Shown piece after piece: positions 49,371 to 59,378 of a DNA stretch of 64,000 nucleotides. The DNA comes from Gracilariopsis chorda (taxonomy: Eukaryota; Rhodophyta; Florideophyceae; Gracilariales; Gracilariaceae), in NCBI GenBank assembly GCA_003194525.1, contig NBIV01000125.1, forward strand, positions 124,001-188,000. Reading direction: 5' to 3'. A program made the position numbers and the translations under genes. Below the pieces are notes generated by a model. It did not search any database and was not told the origin of the DNA. It saw only the letters and a program-made list of their open reading frames with translations. How positions within the stretch are numbered: the first letter of the stretch is position 1; every line of letters begins with the position of its first letter.

Positions 49371-50448
49371 AAACAACGTGAGTGGGCAGACATGCATTGA
49401 GCTTGTTTAGCTTCATAGTCTGTTTTGGATTAGGGGTTTTGAGACAACCAGCAGAGAAATGTCAATCTTGTTCTGTAGCTGATCAGATATGGTTTGCTTA
49501 ACTGTATCGATGGCTTTTTGCAGATCTTGCTTCGACAGAAGTCCTAGAGACGTCGAAATGACGTTGGCAACGAGCCGACAATTGTCTCGACCGACCAATT
49601 CAACTCTTTTGCAATCCATTTTGTCAAAGTTCTTTGCACCAGCTTCTCCCATGTTTCTCTGAAGGTCTGGTACAAGAAGGTCTACTTGATGACTCTTGCG
49701 GTGTAGCAAGCTTACTACTTTGATCATATGGCCACGTGAAACAAGCCATCCAAGAGGAATTCCAGTTACGCGAGACATTTCCATGTAGTTCGTCAACGCC
49801 AACAATTTATCCATGAGCTTGACAGGCAGTAGGGCATCCTTCAAACAATATACCGCCAACCTCCGGCGCGTCTGCTCATCACCATTCTGTAGAGCTGAAA
49901 TGATGCTGTAATGGACATGTTCTTTCTGCTGGCCAAGAAACTCTGCTGAAACCGAGTTCAGTGAGTACGACCGCAGCTTATACTCCCTAGTAATCAACTG
50001 CAACATATCAAATACTGTTCGTCCATGCAACGAAAACGACCGTGACTCAAGTGTCCCGAATGCCGAAGAACTCATCCGAATCTTTCTCATTGCCGTTTTT
50101 GCCCTTCACAATCGCCCTAGGAAAGGAAAATCGTTGGGCGCTAACTCTTTCGCGCGGTCCAGTAGATAAGGAAGGTCGAAATTCACGATGTTGTATCCAG
50201 TAAGAATATATGGGTCTGTAACTCGTACAAACTCTCTCCAAGCGGAGGGCATCGAGCTTTCATCTTCAAACGAAAGCACATCAGCCCCTACAATACAAGC
50301 GCAGCTTTTGAGCGTGAACACGACTTATGCGACAGGTTTCGGTTGCCCATAGTCCCACACATAGTTGGCAATGTGGATGACCCCTATCGTGTTGCGGTTC
50401 TCTGAAAATTCCTCTCCGGCCATCGGAGTCAACAGTTTCTTCCAGCAG

Positions 50449-51024
50449 TCACAACATGAACTGAACAGCGTCCAGGCTTTTGGAAAGCCCCGGGGGATAG
50501 GATGTATCATTGCTTTTATCTTCAGTGATCCACTGCTGCCACTGATCATCTTCGATATCGTAGGATAAGGCGTCAAACACTTTTCCAGATATAATCTGAT
50601 CTTCATAGCTCATCTGCATGGAATCTAGAGCCTTCTTATGGTGATGACACAGAGCTCTGCTATACAGAAAAACGCTGAAGTGCTCAAATTGTTCACAGCC
50701 TGGGATAGTCGCAAGGCTTTTCCTGCGTTTCAATATACCAGCCTCATCCAGACCATCAGTAGACGACAAAGACATGGACTTGTGCGCAAAGGAAAGCAGG
50801 GATTGCAAAGGTGTAGGAGGTGGTTGTGCGGGTGACTCCTGCGGCGACTTGGTGTGCGTTGGAGGTTTCTCGGGGTCGCTGTGTCCACCGCTCCCGGGTT
50901 TACGTGAGTATTCGCGAGGGGATCGCGGTCTTGGTCGGGAATTGTCGGATTCGTGACCTTCGTCGTCGGAATCTGTGGTAATGATGTGGGCTTTCCGCCG
51001 TCTTCGCGCAGAGGATATCGGCAA
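50449..51024 (-). CDS. Hypothetical protein within the POLD1 remnant
   Basis: 191-aa open frame, not recognised. The first ~100 residues are charged and Ser/Pro-rich (RRRRKAHIITTDSDDEGHES). The rest is helix-like (CEQFEHFSVFLYSRALCHHH, YEDQIISGKVFDALSYDIED). It lies between two POLD1 pieces and reads into the remnant at its 3' end. It could be an inserted gene fragment or chance. Confidence 0.3.
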   Translation of the reverse strand: MPISSARRRRKAHIITTDSDDEGHESDNSRPRPRSPREYSRKPGSGGHSDPEKPPTHTKSPQESPAQPPPTPLQSLLSFAHKSMSLSSTDGLDEAGILKRRKSLATIPGCEQFEHFSVFLYSRALCHHHKKALDSMQMSYEDQIISGKVFDALSYDIEDDQWQQWITEDKSNDTSYPPGLSKSLDAVQFML

Positions 51025-51564
51025 GATGACAATGCCACAGCGCAGACGGCCGGCCAGACTACTAGTCCCGTGCCGTCCATAGGATTTACACCCCTCTTCA
51101 CACCAAAACAGTTCAGTGTTTCCAAGCGCAGACCGCTGCGTTATTCGGAAGGTGCAACACCAGTTCGGTCTGCGTCAAAAATGCTGCCTGTGCCGAGGAT
51201 CACCAGACAAGGCGAAATAAACCCAGATAGTGAAGATTTGAATGCTGGACAAGAACACCACATAATATCATGAAGAACGCCAAGAAACTCGCTGACTCCT
51301 CGGAACGCTAAGCGAATCACTGTCGGTTATATGGCTGATGCCGACGACACCCCAGAAGGAAGTGCTCCAAAGACCAAGGAATCTGATTCCTCTGTTAAAC
51401 TCACGAGTATACTCCGGAAGCCCAAACGAAATAGCCTCTCCAACTCAGACAGTAGCCCGATGAATGATGGGAAGAAATACATTGGGCGAATATCAGGTAG
51501 TGAAGAGTTTAGGTGGGCTCATTCACGCCCATCAACCTGGAGCAAGAAGCAAGGTCTTGATTAA
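50953..51564 (+). other. Two short + strand frames inside the POLD1 remnant
   Basis: Frames at 50953-51273 and 51331-51564. The first contains SIGFTPLFTPKQFSVSKRRP, the second MADADDTPEGSAPKTKESDS and KLTSILRKPKRNSL. Their composition is protein-like (basic, Ser/Pro-rich, disordered), but I recognise no family and the first overlaps the minus-strand frame. Perhaps exons of an inserted gene. Confidence 0.25.
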
Positions 51565-51972
51565 TCTGTGACCACGCAAGAGAACACTATTTCCTTGTTC
51601 AGTGACTCCAAACAACCGAAGAATTGCTGAACCATTCCGTTCTGTGGCGTAATCGTCGGACACGTCAACTTGCATGACTACCAAGGGGTCTGCTTGAGGA
51701 TTGAGATTCGGCAGCGGTGGACGTCTCCATACATCCCGAACCTTAACAGTTTGAAGGTCGGAAGCTCCCATCTCTCCCCAGTTACACTTGGTACACAAAG
51801 AATCACCCCCACAGGAATTGCTAGGCCGAGAAACACAATCCCGAGTTCTAGCAGCTCTTTGCCAAGAAGGCCTTTGTTAAGGACGATTTTCGCGCGAAAC
51901 CGGTGCATCCAAAAACATGTGGTGCCATAGTCATCGATAAACTCGAATCAGATACAAACGTACTGTACCTTC

Positions 51973-53367
51973 GTGAAAACAGTTAAAAATCATTCGAAAG
52001 CCACTAAGACCATCTCCAGCAGTGAAATAAACGCCAGACCACACACACACGCAACAGAAGTACGTCGCAAACTGAGATATAGTGCTAGCCATCGTCATCC
52101 CCAAAGCATGTCCGTTCCCAGCAGCGTTTCAACACGCGTTCGAAAAGGGAGAGGTTCAAAGAGGCCAAACCTTAGTCTCAGCGGCGATGAAAGACTCCGT
52201 GCTCCATACGAACTTGTGTCTTCTGCTTGCAGTGCTTCTACTAAGTCCAACATAAAGCTCGCTTTGAAAGTAATTACAGATTACGCCAAGATCAAACAAG
52301 CTCCTGATCCTATTAGAGTAACGCCGTCCAGTTCAACCTTTGTTTTGAATCTATTAGCGGACTACTGCCAATTTGGGAAGCCAAACAGCCTGAAGAACGA
52401 TGCAATGAATGCGTTAATACAAGGCTTGAGACACGTTTACTCTCAAAATGGTCACAGCAGGACATGGTTTGTTGATGAAGCAAATTCGAAAGCTCATGGA
52501 AACCCTTTAATAGGCAATCCCGAGCTCGATGCGTTACGAAGATCACACAGAGTGCATCTTGCGCATTATGGTGTTGTAACATTGCGCTCACAGCCTATAA
52601 CGGTTGAGCAGGTTTGTGATCACGCCGAGAAGTACTGGTATAGTGGTCATCAGCGATCTGTCAACATAATGGATGTTCTTCTTCATTCTATTATAGTCAT
52701 TGGTTTAAACTTGGGACTGCGTTATGATGAAGTTTCTAAGCTTAAAGTTGAAAATGTGTCTGTGGGATCCGGTGGATGCACTCTTATTATAAATGAGTCT
52801 GTAAAGAATTCTACCAAGCAGAGGATTTACAAACTTAGAGACTGGGCAGGGAACACGGCTTTACGATTTTCATTGCTCATGGATCCTTTTGTTGCAATTT
52901 ACTCCTGGTTGATGTTGCGTGGGAGCTCACGAGGACCTTTGTTTTGCGATGTACGAACTTCAGCAGGTGGAAATGTTCTTGACCATTCTCGGCACTGGAG
53001 CGCAAAAAAGTTCACGGAGTTCCTTCAACGGCGATTACTCTCAATAGGCGTTAGCGAAGGTGAGGTTAAAATGTACTCTGGACATTCCATCAAAAGGGGA
53101 GCAGTTCAGCTGTATCGATCGCTAGGTCTCAGAGATGAAGCGATCATGGAGATAATTCAGATGACTGGTCATCATGCATACGCAAACTATTGTGCGGCAT
53201 ATAACGACTGTGCCCCTCAATCTCTTCCTCGCTTTACATCTGTATCAGAGTACATCAGGCACGCCGAGAAGATATCCATAGAGTCAGATATTATTCACGA
53301 TAGTGTGGCTTTTCAAGCGTTCATGACAGACGTTTATGAACAGCAAACTGACGCACAGCATCATTAA
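51973..53367 (+). CDS. Tyrosine recombinase (Crypton-like)
   Basis: 464 aa, intact frame. Tyrosine-recombinase fold: an N-terminal SAM-like helical domain (~80-200, STKSNIKLALKVITDYAKIK) and a catalytic domain. Box I Arg is R250 in GLNLGLRYDEVSKLKVENV. A candidate beta-hairpin Lys lies in NESVKNSTKQRIYKL. Box II reads SGHSIKRGAVQL, like Cre SGHSARVGA, with His371 but Lys374 where Arg is usual. The late His is H401 (MTGHHAYANY) and the nucleophile is probably Y410 (CAAYNDCA). The first ~75 residues are basic and disordered. No reverse transcriptase or RNase H of the YR-retroelement kind adjoins it, so a Crypton-type DNA transposon is favoured. Confidence 0.85.
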   Translation: MKTVKNHSKATKTISSSEINARPHTHATEVRRKLRYSASHRHPQSMSVPSSVSTRVRKGRGSKRPNLSLSGDERLRAPYELVSSACSASTKSNIKLALKVITDYAKIKQAPDPIRVTPSSSTFVLNLLADYCQFGKPNSLKNDAMNALIQGLRHVYSQNGHSRTWFVDEANSKAHGNPLIGNPELDALRRSHRVHLAHYGVVTLRSQPITVEQVCDHAEKYWYSGHQRSVNIMDVLLHSIIVIGLNLGLRYDEVSKLKVENVSVGSGGCTLIINESVKNSTKQRIYKLRDWAGNTALRFSLLMDPFVAIYSWLMLRGSSRGPLFCDVRTSAGGNVLDHSRHWSAKKFTEFLQRRLLSIGVSEGEVKMYSGHSIKRGAVQLYRSLGLRDEAIMEIIQMTGHHAYANYCAAYNDCAPQSLPRFTSVSEYIRHAEKISIESDIIHDSVAFQAFMTDVYEQQTDAQHH

Positions 53368-53699
53368 ACACGTTTTCTAATACAAACAACTTCTTTAGGT
53401 CCTGTCAGGTGGAGTAGTCTACCACACCTCTATCTAACCAAGATAAGAATAAGTATATCTACGCCACATAATCAGTACTAACAATCGAACAGCTACTTAC
53501 ATAGACGTAAACAAAAGCGGTAAGATTTAAACGATGTGGCGTATATTTCCAAAGTTAGGGATAAGAAAGCACTAGAGAGGCCACACGAATCATGTAGAAT
53601 ACATAAAAGAGCCTCCGAAAAACAGAGGAGGTACGCAACGTAAAACAAACCACTTCAATACAAGATTTGCCACATATATCATTCTCCTGAAAAGCAATG
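53368..53699. other. AT-rich spacer before the hairpin array
   Basis: 3' side of the recombinase gene. A small inverted repeat (gcctccgaaaaacagaggagg) lies at about 53608-53630. No gene. Confidence 0.4.
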
Positions 53700-54800
53700 G
53701 AAGTGGCGTAACCGCCCTCTACATGGCGTCCAGCGGGCATAACCCACTGGACGCCATGTCCCGTAGAGGGAGGTGGCATATCCAGCCCTCCTCATGGCAT
53801 GGAATGGGCGTAGCCCACTCAGTGCCACACCAACAGACCCGAGGTGGCGTAACCGCCCTCTTCATGGCGTCCAGCGGGCATAACCCACTGGACGCCATGT
53901 ATCGTAGGAGGAGGTGGCATAACCAGCCCTCCTCGTGGCACCGAGTGGGCGTAGCCCACTCAGTGCCACACCAACAGACCCGAGGTGGCGTAACCGCCCT
54001 CTTCATGGCGTCCAGCGGGCATAACCCACTGGACGCCATGTATCGTAGGAGGAGGTGGCATAACCAGCCCTCCTCGTGGCACCGAGTGGGCGTAGACCAC
54101 TCGGTGCCACACCAACAGACCCGAGGTGGCGTAACCGCCCTCTTCATGGCGTCCAGCGGGCATAACCCACTGGACGCCATGTATCGTAGGAGGAGGTGGC
54201 ATAACCAGCCCTCCTCGTGGCACCGAGTGGGCGTAGCCCACTCGGTGCCACACCAACACACCCGAGGTGGCGTAACCGCCCTCTTCATGGCGTCCAGCGG
54301 GCATAACCCACTGGACGCCATGTATCGTAGGAGGAGGTGGCATAACCAGCCCTCCTCGTGGCACCGAGTGGGCGTAGACCACTCGGTGCCACACCAACAG
54401 ACCCGAGGTGGCGTAACCGCCCTCTTCATGGCGTCCAGCGGGCATAACCCACTGGACGCCATGTATCGTAGGAGGAGGTGGCATAACCAGCCCTCCTCGT
54501 GGCACCGAGTGGGCGTAGCCCACTCGGTGCCACACCAACACACCCGAGGTGGCGTAACCGCCCTCTTCATGGCGTCCAGCGGGCATAACCCACTGGACGC
54601 CATGTATCGTAGGAGGAGGTGGCATAACCAGCCCTCCTCGTGGCACCGAGTGGGCGTAGCCCACTCGGTGCCACACCAACACACCCGAGGTGGCGTAACC
54701 GCCCTCTTCATGGCGTCCAGCGGGCATAACCCACTGGACGCCATGTATCGTAGGAGGAGGTGGCATAACCAGCCCTCCTCGTGGTACGAAGTGGGCATAG
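53700..54800. repeat. Array of ~7.8 tandem 141-bp units built from stem-loops
   Basis: Units start at 53700, 53841, 53982, 54123, 54264, 54405, 54546 and 54687 (last one partial). Each unit is two diverged ~70-bp halves, and each half has a short and a long stem-loop. The long ones are arm ATGGCGTCCAGCGGG with loop CATAA, and arm GTGGCACCGAGTGGG with loop CGTAG; each is followed by its complement. The short ones have TGG-CATAA-CCA and GGCG-TAAC-CGCC cores. The first unit is the most diverged. Because 141 is a multiple of 3, long frames (up to 386 codons) run through on both strands; these are artefacts of the period. Confidence 0.95.
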
Positions 54801-54938
54801 CCGTCTTGGTGAGCTTTTTATATCTCATTCTATCTAGGTACAATAGTATAAGTTTTACATGTGAACTGATTACCGAAAGATAATGAGATTGTCTTTGTTG
54901 TGTTTAAACTATTTTATACTTCGCACAAAACGTAAACG

Positions 54939-55826
54939 CTATCTACTTTTCAGTATAGCAGATATGGAGTGAGGTCTTTCTCGCAGCCTAAAGTGCTGAT
55001 TGAATCCGTCAATAGCTGCTTTCCATTTTTCAGTAGTTTCTTCTTCGTTGATTCGTAAGGTAACTGGACCAAACTCGGATATTAGTTCAATAAGAGCCCT
55101 ATAGCGTAGAAACAGGTTCTTTTGACCCGTTTTGGACCACATCCAGTCTTCATAGCCAACAATATACTTTCTGCGATTTGCCGCATTCCCAAAAAGTCTG
55201 ACTGCTTTATACCCTCTGTCACTAGACCCTTTACGCCAAATTTCTATGGCTTCTTCGGCTGTTTTAGGCATCCATGGTATGAATCGAACAAATGCGTTGA
55301 GCTTCTGATCTGCCTTTAGTTTTCCAGAAGATGAAATAGAGGAAGTTCGAAACTGAAACTCATTTTCGGTGCTGGATCTGTTAGTACAAGCTAATGCATT
55401 CTGTTGAATCTTCGAAAGTGATGACATCTCGTTTGTCACTTGGTTATCAGCGACCGTAAAACCCTCTTCGGATTGCCGTTTTTGCTGCAAATTGCTACAA
55501 TCTGTACGATTGTTTTCAAGCCTTCGTTGATGTATCAAGAACAGTCGATGTTCTAGTTCTTTCTTCCATACTTCCATTCTTTCGTCATTTTTATTTGACG
55601 AAGCACAAGATTGATTGAGAATCTTACGACTTATTTCAACGCCTTTCGTGGATTCAAGCTCTATGACTTGTCTTGGTGTTTGAAACCCAATTCCATCCCC
55701 ACCTCCCTGTATAGGCTTAATGTACCCATAGCGTTCCATGGTTTGAAGATATTCGTTGATAAAGGAATTGTCTATGTCTGGTAAATGTTGGAGATTTAGA
55801 CGAGTAGAAGTACTATACCTATGCAA
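54939..55826 (-). CDS. Protein with possible GCR1_C-like DNA-binding region
   Basis: 295 aa, intact. Residues ~185-255 hold a Trp/basic helical region: TAEEAIEIWRKGSSDRGYKA, then LFGNAANRRKYIVGYEDWMW and LFLRYRALIELISEFG. Its pattern (W-x-x-G, then WR/RR, then a basic helix ending R-x-x-I-x-x-I) resembles the GCR1_C domain found in fungal regulators and fungal Crypton proteins, but this is a weak match by eye. The N-terminus (1-180) is polar with a coiled-coil-like stretch (WKKELEHRLFLIHQRRLENN). Convergent with the recombinase across the hairpin array. It might recognise the array; that is inference. Confidence 0.5.
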   Translation of the reverse strand: MHRYSTSTRLNLQHLPDIDNSFINEYLQTMERYGYIKPIQGGGDGIGFQTPRQVIELESTKGVEISRKILNQSCASSNKNDERMEVWKKELEHRLFLIHQRRLENNRTDCSNLQQKRQSEEGFTVADNQVTNEMSSLSKIQQNALACTNRSSTENEFQFRTSSISSSGKLKADQKLNAFVRFIPWMPKTAEEAIEIWRKGSSDRGYKAVRLFGNAANRRKYIVGYEDWMWSKTGQKNLFLRYRALIELISEFGPVTLRINEEETTEKWKAAIDGFNQHFRLRERPHSISAILKSR

Positions 55827-56883
55827 TACATTGTACGGTTCAAGCTGGCAAAATAACGATTCTGAGCCATTATTTTGACAGTTTGAACCTTTTGCGAACC
55901 ATTAGTGAACCATTCAGTGTTTTGCGATTAATTTATCTACATGATTCTCACTGAACGGATAGATTGCCTACTAGGGGTAAATCATAGTCAACGTAGTTCT
56001 TATTGAAGGTTTGCAAAGCATCTCTAGGCAATGTTGTCCTGGCTGGTTGGCAGAGTATAATCTATTCTTAAAATTTGCTTTGGAAGGCAGTAGTTATTTG
56101 TTAAGTAACTTTTGGGCACTTTATGGGGTAACCTAAGGCGACAGTGGTGTTTACAATGTGTCACGGGGTTTCGGACTCACTTACAATGTGACGTAAGGGT
56201 GACTTACACTTGCGAACCTAGGGAGGGGGTTCAATTTGGCTCGTAATCCATCATTATGACTAATGTTATTCCTTTCGGTGCATCAAAATGTGAGTTACGT
56301 GCAACTTTATTGTGCAGACGAGTTCTTGTCAGTCAGGTAAGCTTGTTCGCATAACAGCACAGCATCTTGTGGAACCTAACTTTCTTCTGAGAATCTGCAC
56401 ATCACCTGCAAATACCTATTTGCGGTTCCAGTCGTAAGAAGGTGAGAGAGTACAACATGAATTACTAATTTCAGTTTGTAATAATAATGCGTAACGCACA
56501 ACATTGAGGTGACAATACCTCACGGTATAATAGTGCTCATCCTCTGTGGGGTGTGTGCGAACACAAGGTTCCAAACAGAGCTGCACAAAAATTGCACGGA
56601 GGTGGCTAGATAATGGTTTAGAAAGTTCTGACATGAAGTTGGGATTGCTAAGGGTTAGACCGCGACCAAGTTGCATCATACTGGTTCTGTGGTAAAGGGT
56701 TTATTTTATACATTACTTTCCTTTCGCTGGAGCATCACGTAGTCCACGTACAGTTCTAGCTCCCGAGACCTGTTGCTTTTGGCATCGAACTGTATATATC
56801 AGAGAACTTCCTCCACAACCCGACTAGTGGTTGTGGATGTTGCTCACCTTTGACTTCGACCTCTTCACATTGCGTACCCCGCC
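55827..56883. other. AT-rich intergenic region
   Basis: Divergent upstream region of the GCR1_C-like gene and of uridine phosphorylase. No repeat or gene seen. Confidence 0.45.
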
Positions 56884-57894
56884 ATGACCAACCCACTGCT
56901 CGAACATCATTCCAAAAGAGAAGGGGCTGATGAGACTCAATCTCTTCTCCCAATACCCCGACTCCCAAACAGTTCACGATGTGCAATACATTGCAAACAA
57001 AGTGCTCGTTTCTCTCACGGTTCTTCTATCTCTAATACACATCAGCCAGAACAGCGTTCATCCGACAATGTAATTCTCTTTCATCTTGGTTTTCGACTCC
57101 CTCAAGACAAATCTACGCTCGTCCAGCACTTGAGCTCTGTCCGTTTTGTCGTACTATGTGGCTCCTTTCAACGCGCACATCACATTGCGAAACGTTTCAC
57201 ATCATTGAAGTACCTGAACCATTGTCACACTGATCGTTACTTGCTTCTACAGCCGTTACCATCCGTACTAGTTGCTGCTCATGGAATAGGTACTGGGTCC
57301 ATTGACGTGCTACTTCACGAAATATATAACGCTCTGGACGCTGCGGGCGCTTCGAACTGGTGCTTCATTCGCATCGGTACTTGTGGCGGGCTTGGAGTTC
57401 CGCCTGGCACCTTGGTCTTCACCCGACGTGCACTGAGTGGCGACCTGAAGCCGTCGCTTCGCATGTTCGTTCTCGGTGAACAAGTTCGTTTCCCGGCCAC
57501 TCTCGACTCTGATCTGACCAACTCGCTTGTCTCGCACGGGAAGGCTATGTATGGCAGTGTCTGCGTACACGGTGACACGCTTTGCGCAGAAACGTTTCAC
57601 ATCGCGCAGGGACGTACCGATGGTGCGTTCGTACCATACACAGAGGAACAGAAGCTGTCGTACTTCCGCAGGTGTCGGAGTGCCGGCGTTGTGAACTTGG
57701 AGATGGAAAGCTTGGCGCTAGCCGCATTTTCAAGCAGAGTGAACGTACCGGCTGCCGTGCTCTGCGTGGTGCTTGTGGATCGTCTAGAGCATGAAACTCC
57801 AGTCAAGCAAAAGCACGAATTGGGTATGTTTGAGGAACGTGCCATTAGACTTCTTGTGAGTTACGTGCTCTCTCATGTCACGCACGCGGAATGA
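56884..57894 (+). CDS. UPP1: Uridine phosphorylase (UPP1/UPP2-like)
   Basis: Pyrimidine-salvage enzyme that splits uridine with phosphate to uracil and ribose-1-phosphate. Nucleoside phosphorylase I fold: VVLCGSFQRAHHIAKRF (N-terminal phosphate-binding region), TDRYLLLQPLPSVLVAAHGI, CFIRIGTCGGLGVPPGTLVF (phosphate/ribose Arg and Gly loop), HGDTLCAETFHIAQGRTDGA and the ribose-binding GVVNLEMESLALAAF. The order and spacing match animal UPP1, including the GRTDGAFVPYTEEQK base pocket. 336 aa; the first ~60 residues (Ser/His/Gln-rich) are extra. Intronless and intact, with repeats close on both sides. Confidence 0.92.
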   Translation: MTNPLLEHHSKREGADETQSLLPIPRLPNSSRCAIHCKQSARFSHGSSISNTHQPEQRSSDNVILFHLGFRLPQDKSTLVQHLSSVRFVVLCGSFQRAHHIAKRFTSLKYLNHCHTDRYLLLQPLPSVLVAAHGIGTGSIDVLLHEIYNALDAAGASNWCFIRIGTCGGLGVPPGTLVFTRRALSGDLKPSLRMFVLGEQVRFPATLDSDLTNSLVSHGKAMYGSVCVHGDTLCAETFHIAQGRTDGAFVPYTEEQKLSYFRRCRSAGVVNLEMESLALAAFSSRVNVPAAVLCVVLVDRLEHETPVKQKHELGMFEERAIRLLVSYVLSHVTHAE

Positions 57895-59378
57895 ACTTTG
57901 CTTACCGTCATTATCTCAGACTAGGAGCCACTACTAACGAACGAGCGGACGAACGATAAGGATTGCGTTGAAAGTAGCAGCTCGGCTACGGGAATGTTGA
58001 GTGCGTGCCAAGCGGATTACCAGAATGAACATCTAAAACAGAAGCTTGTGCAGTTGCTTCAGCACAGTTGCAATTTGTAATGCAGCAGACTACTTTTGGG
58101 GCGTGTGAATTTATTCTTGGCTCTCCGATGAGCGTTTCCGCTTCCCATTCATTCTTCGTTCAACCATGAATTCGAGCTATTGATAAGGGGCCCTGATCCC
58201 GTGATTTTGAACGTGTATCTAGAGCTAATTCACTGCTTCAGAACGGCTCTCAGTTGACATCATACATCGAAGCTTTAGAGTCTTATTCTGGTAGGAAGAT
58301 AGAACGGAAAATGGTTTACATGTACTACCTGTTTCCTTGTTGTAGCAAAAGTTGAGTTTTGTCATGTGCAAGGAGCGCTGAAGCACAATTGAAGACTTCA
58401 TATCTTGAGAAACTTAATTGACCGCCTAGAAGAAACATGGGTATCTCTGCTATTGTTCAACTACGACATCAGAAATAGATGGTTTGCGAACAACACTTTC
58501 TTTTGGGTGCGGACATTCTGCATGAATGCAAGAGGATCCAACACGCGTAGTCGAGTCACTAAACACTTGAAGTGAACTGATTCGTCATAGTGTGGGACCA
58601 GGCTTCTTGCCGGACCAAGTGAATTGTGGGTAACAGAACAGAAACAATTCCGATGCTTGGGATGTATACGACACCCCCGAAGAATGTAAATACAGAGTAA
58701 AGACTCGATAATATGAACCAAAAGGTGGCGCATCTTGGCGACCTCGAAAGTTCACATTACCGAGGCGTTCACACTACCGAAGCTGACTTACAGTAAGAAT
58801 TTGACACGTGGCCATGGGTTGACCATGTACGTCTGTATCCTATGCAACTTTCGGAGTCGCAGCCGTCATATCTCCCAGCACGCACGTTCTCTTGCGGTGC
58901 TCAGAACACATTCAGAGAATCCATGGATAGCAAATAAGACATTGTTCACATTTCCACCCCTGCCGAGCTCCATATGGCCGATCCAGCCCATGACATCGCA
59001 CACCAGCCAGATAACCTCCGTACCTATCCCATCTCGCAAAAACGACGCGATGTATGTGTCAGCCAGCGTATCGAGGCAGTAACAATTCTTGGTTTCAAAC
59101 AAGATGAGTCTAAAACCATTGCAAAAATCAACCCATCAACACATAAGCCTTGAACACAATCCAAAGTTGCGTGAAGAATGGCGTAGTCAAAACCACGGTA
59201 TTTATTTGATTCAATAACACAAACAGTACGATGGCAACCAATCCTCTAAAGAGCGGAATTGACAGACGTCGAAGGCTCAAACCTGGCTGTTGTACGCAAA
59301 CTAAACACGTCTTTACGACGTAAATCAACAACTTCATTTTGAAACAAAGACATTAATCACCATTTCCGGAAAGCATTG
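57895..59378. other. Gene-poor AT-rich spacer
   Basis: About 1.5 kb after uridine phosphorylase. The short frames on both strands show no family pattern. No repeats noticed until the element starting at 59379. Confidence 0.5.

Larger units (their letters stand above)
49413..51798 (-). pseudogene. DNA polymerase delta catalytic subunit (POLD1) remnant
   Basis: Pieces of POLD1 in the right order on the minus strand. The N-terminal part is at 51798-51532 (RRPPLPNLNPQADPL, then MQVDVSDDYA and LRLFGVTEQGNSVLL). The exonuclease region is at about 50430-50106 (GRRGIFREP, IHIANYVWDYG, and ExoII as GYNIVNFDLPYLLDRAKEL). Then 50090-49413 ([48 protein letters not shown]) passes straight into the late thumb region ([20 protein letters not shown]). 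The polymerase core between these, with DFxSLYPS and YGDTDS, is missing, as are the C-terminal Cys motifs. Frame changes occur near 50440, 50323 and 50100. About 1.1 kb of foreign or unrecognised DNA separates the first two parts. Confidence 0.85.
51973..55826. mobile_element. Candidate Crypton-like DNA transposon
   Basis: A tyrosine recombinase gene (+), a 1.1-kb hairpin array and a gene with a possible GCR1_C-like DNA-binding region (-) form one compact block between the POLD1 remnant and the uridine phosphorylase gene. Fungal Cryptons carry a tyrosine recombinase and a GCR1_C domain, usually in one protein. Here they would be two convergent genes. Cryptons lack terminal repeats, so the ends cannot be fixed by eye; the limits given are gene limits. 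Confidence 0.45.

Noticed and set aside
53700-54800. CRISPR-like array
   Set aside because: Units are contiguous 141-bp repeats with no unique spacers, and the setting is a eukaryotic genome.
53719-54883. Three long open frames (268-386 codons) on both strands with 47-residue repeats
   Set aside because: They come from the 141-bp period being a multiple of three. Several frames on both strands are open at once, which is a repeat artefact and not a repeat-protein gene.
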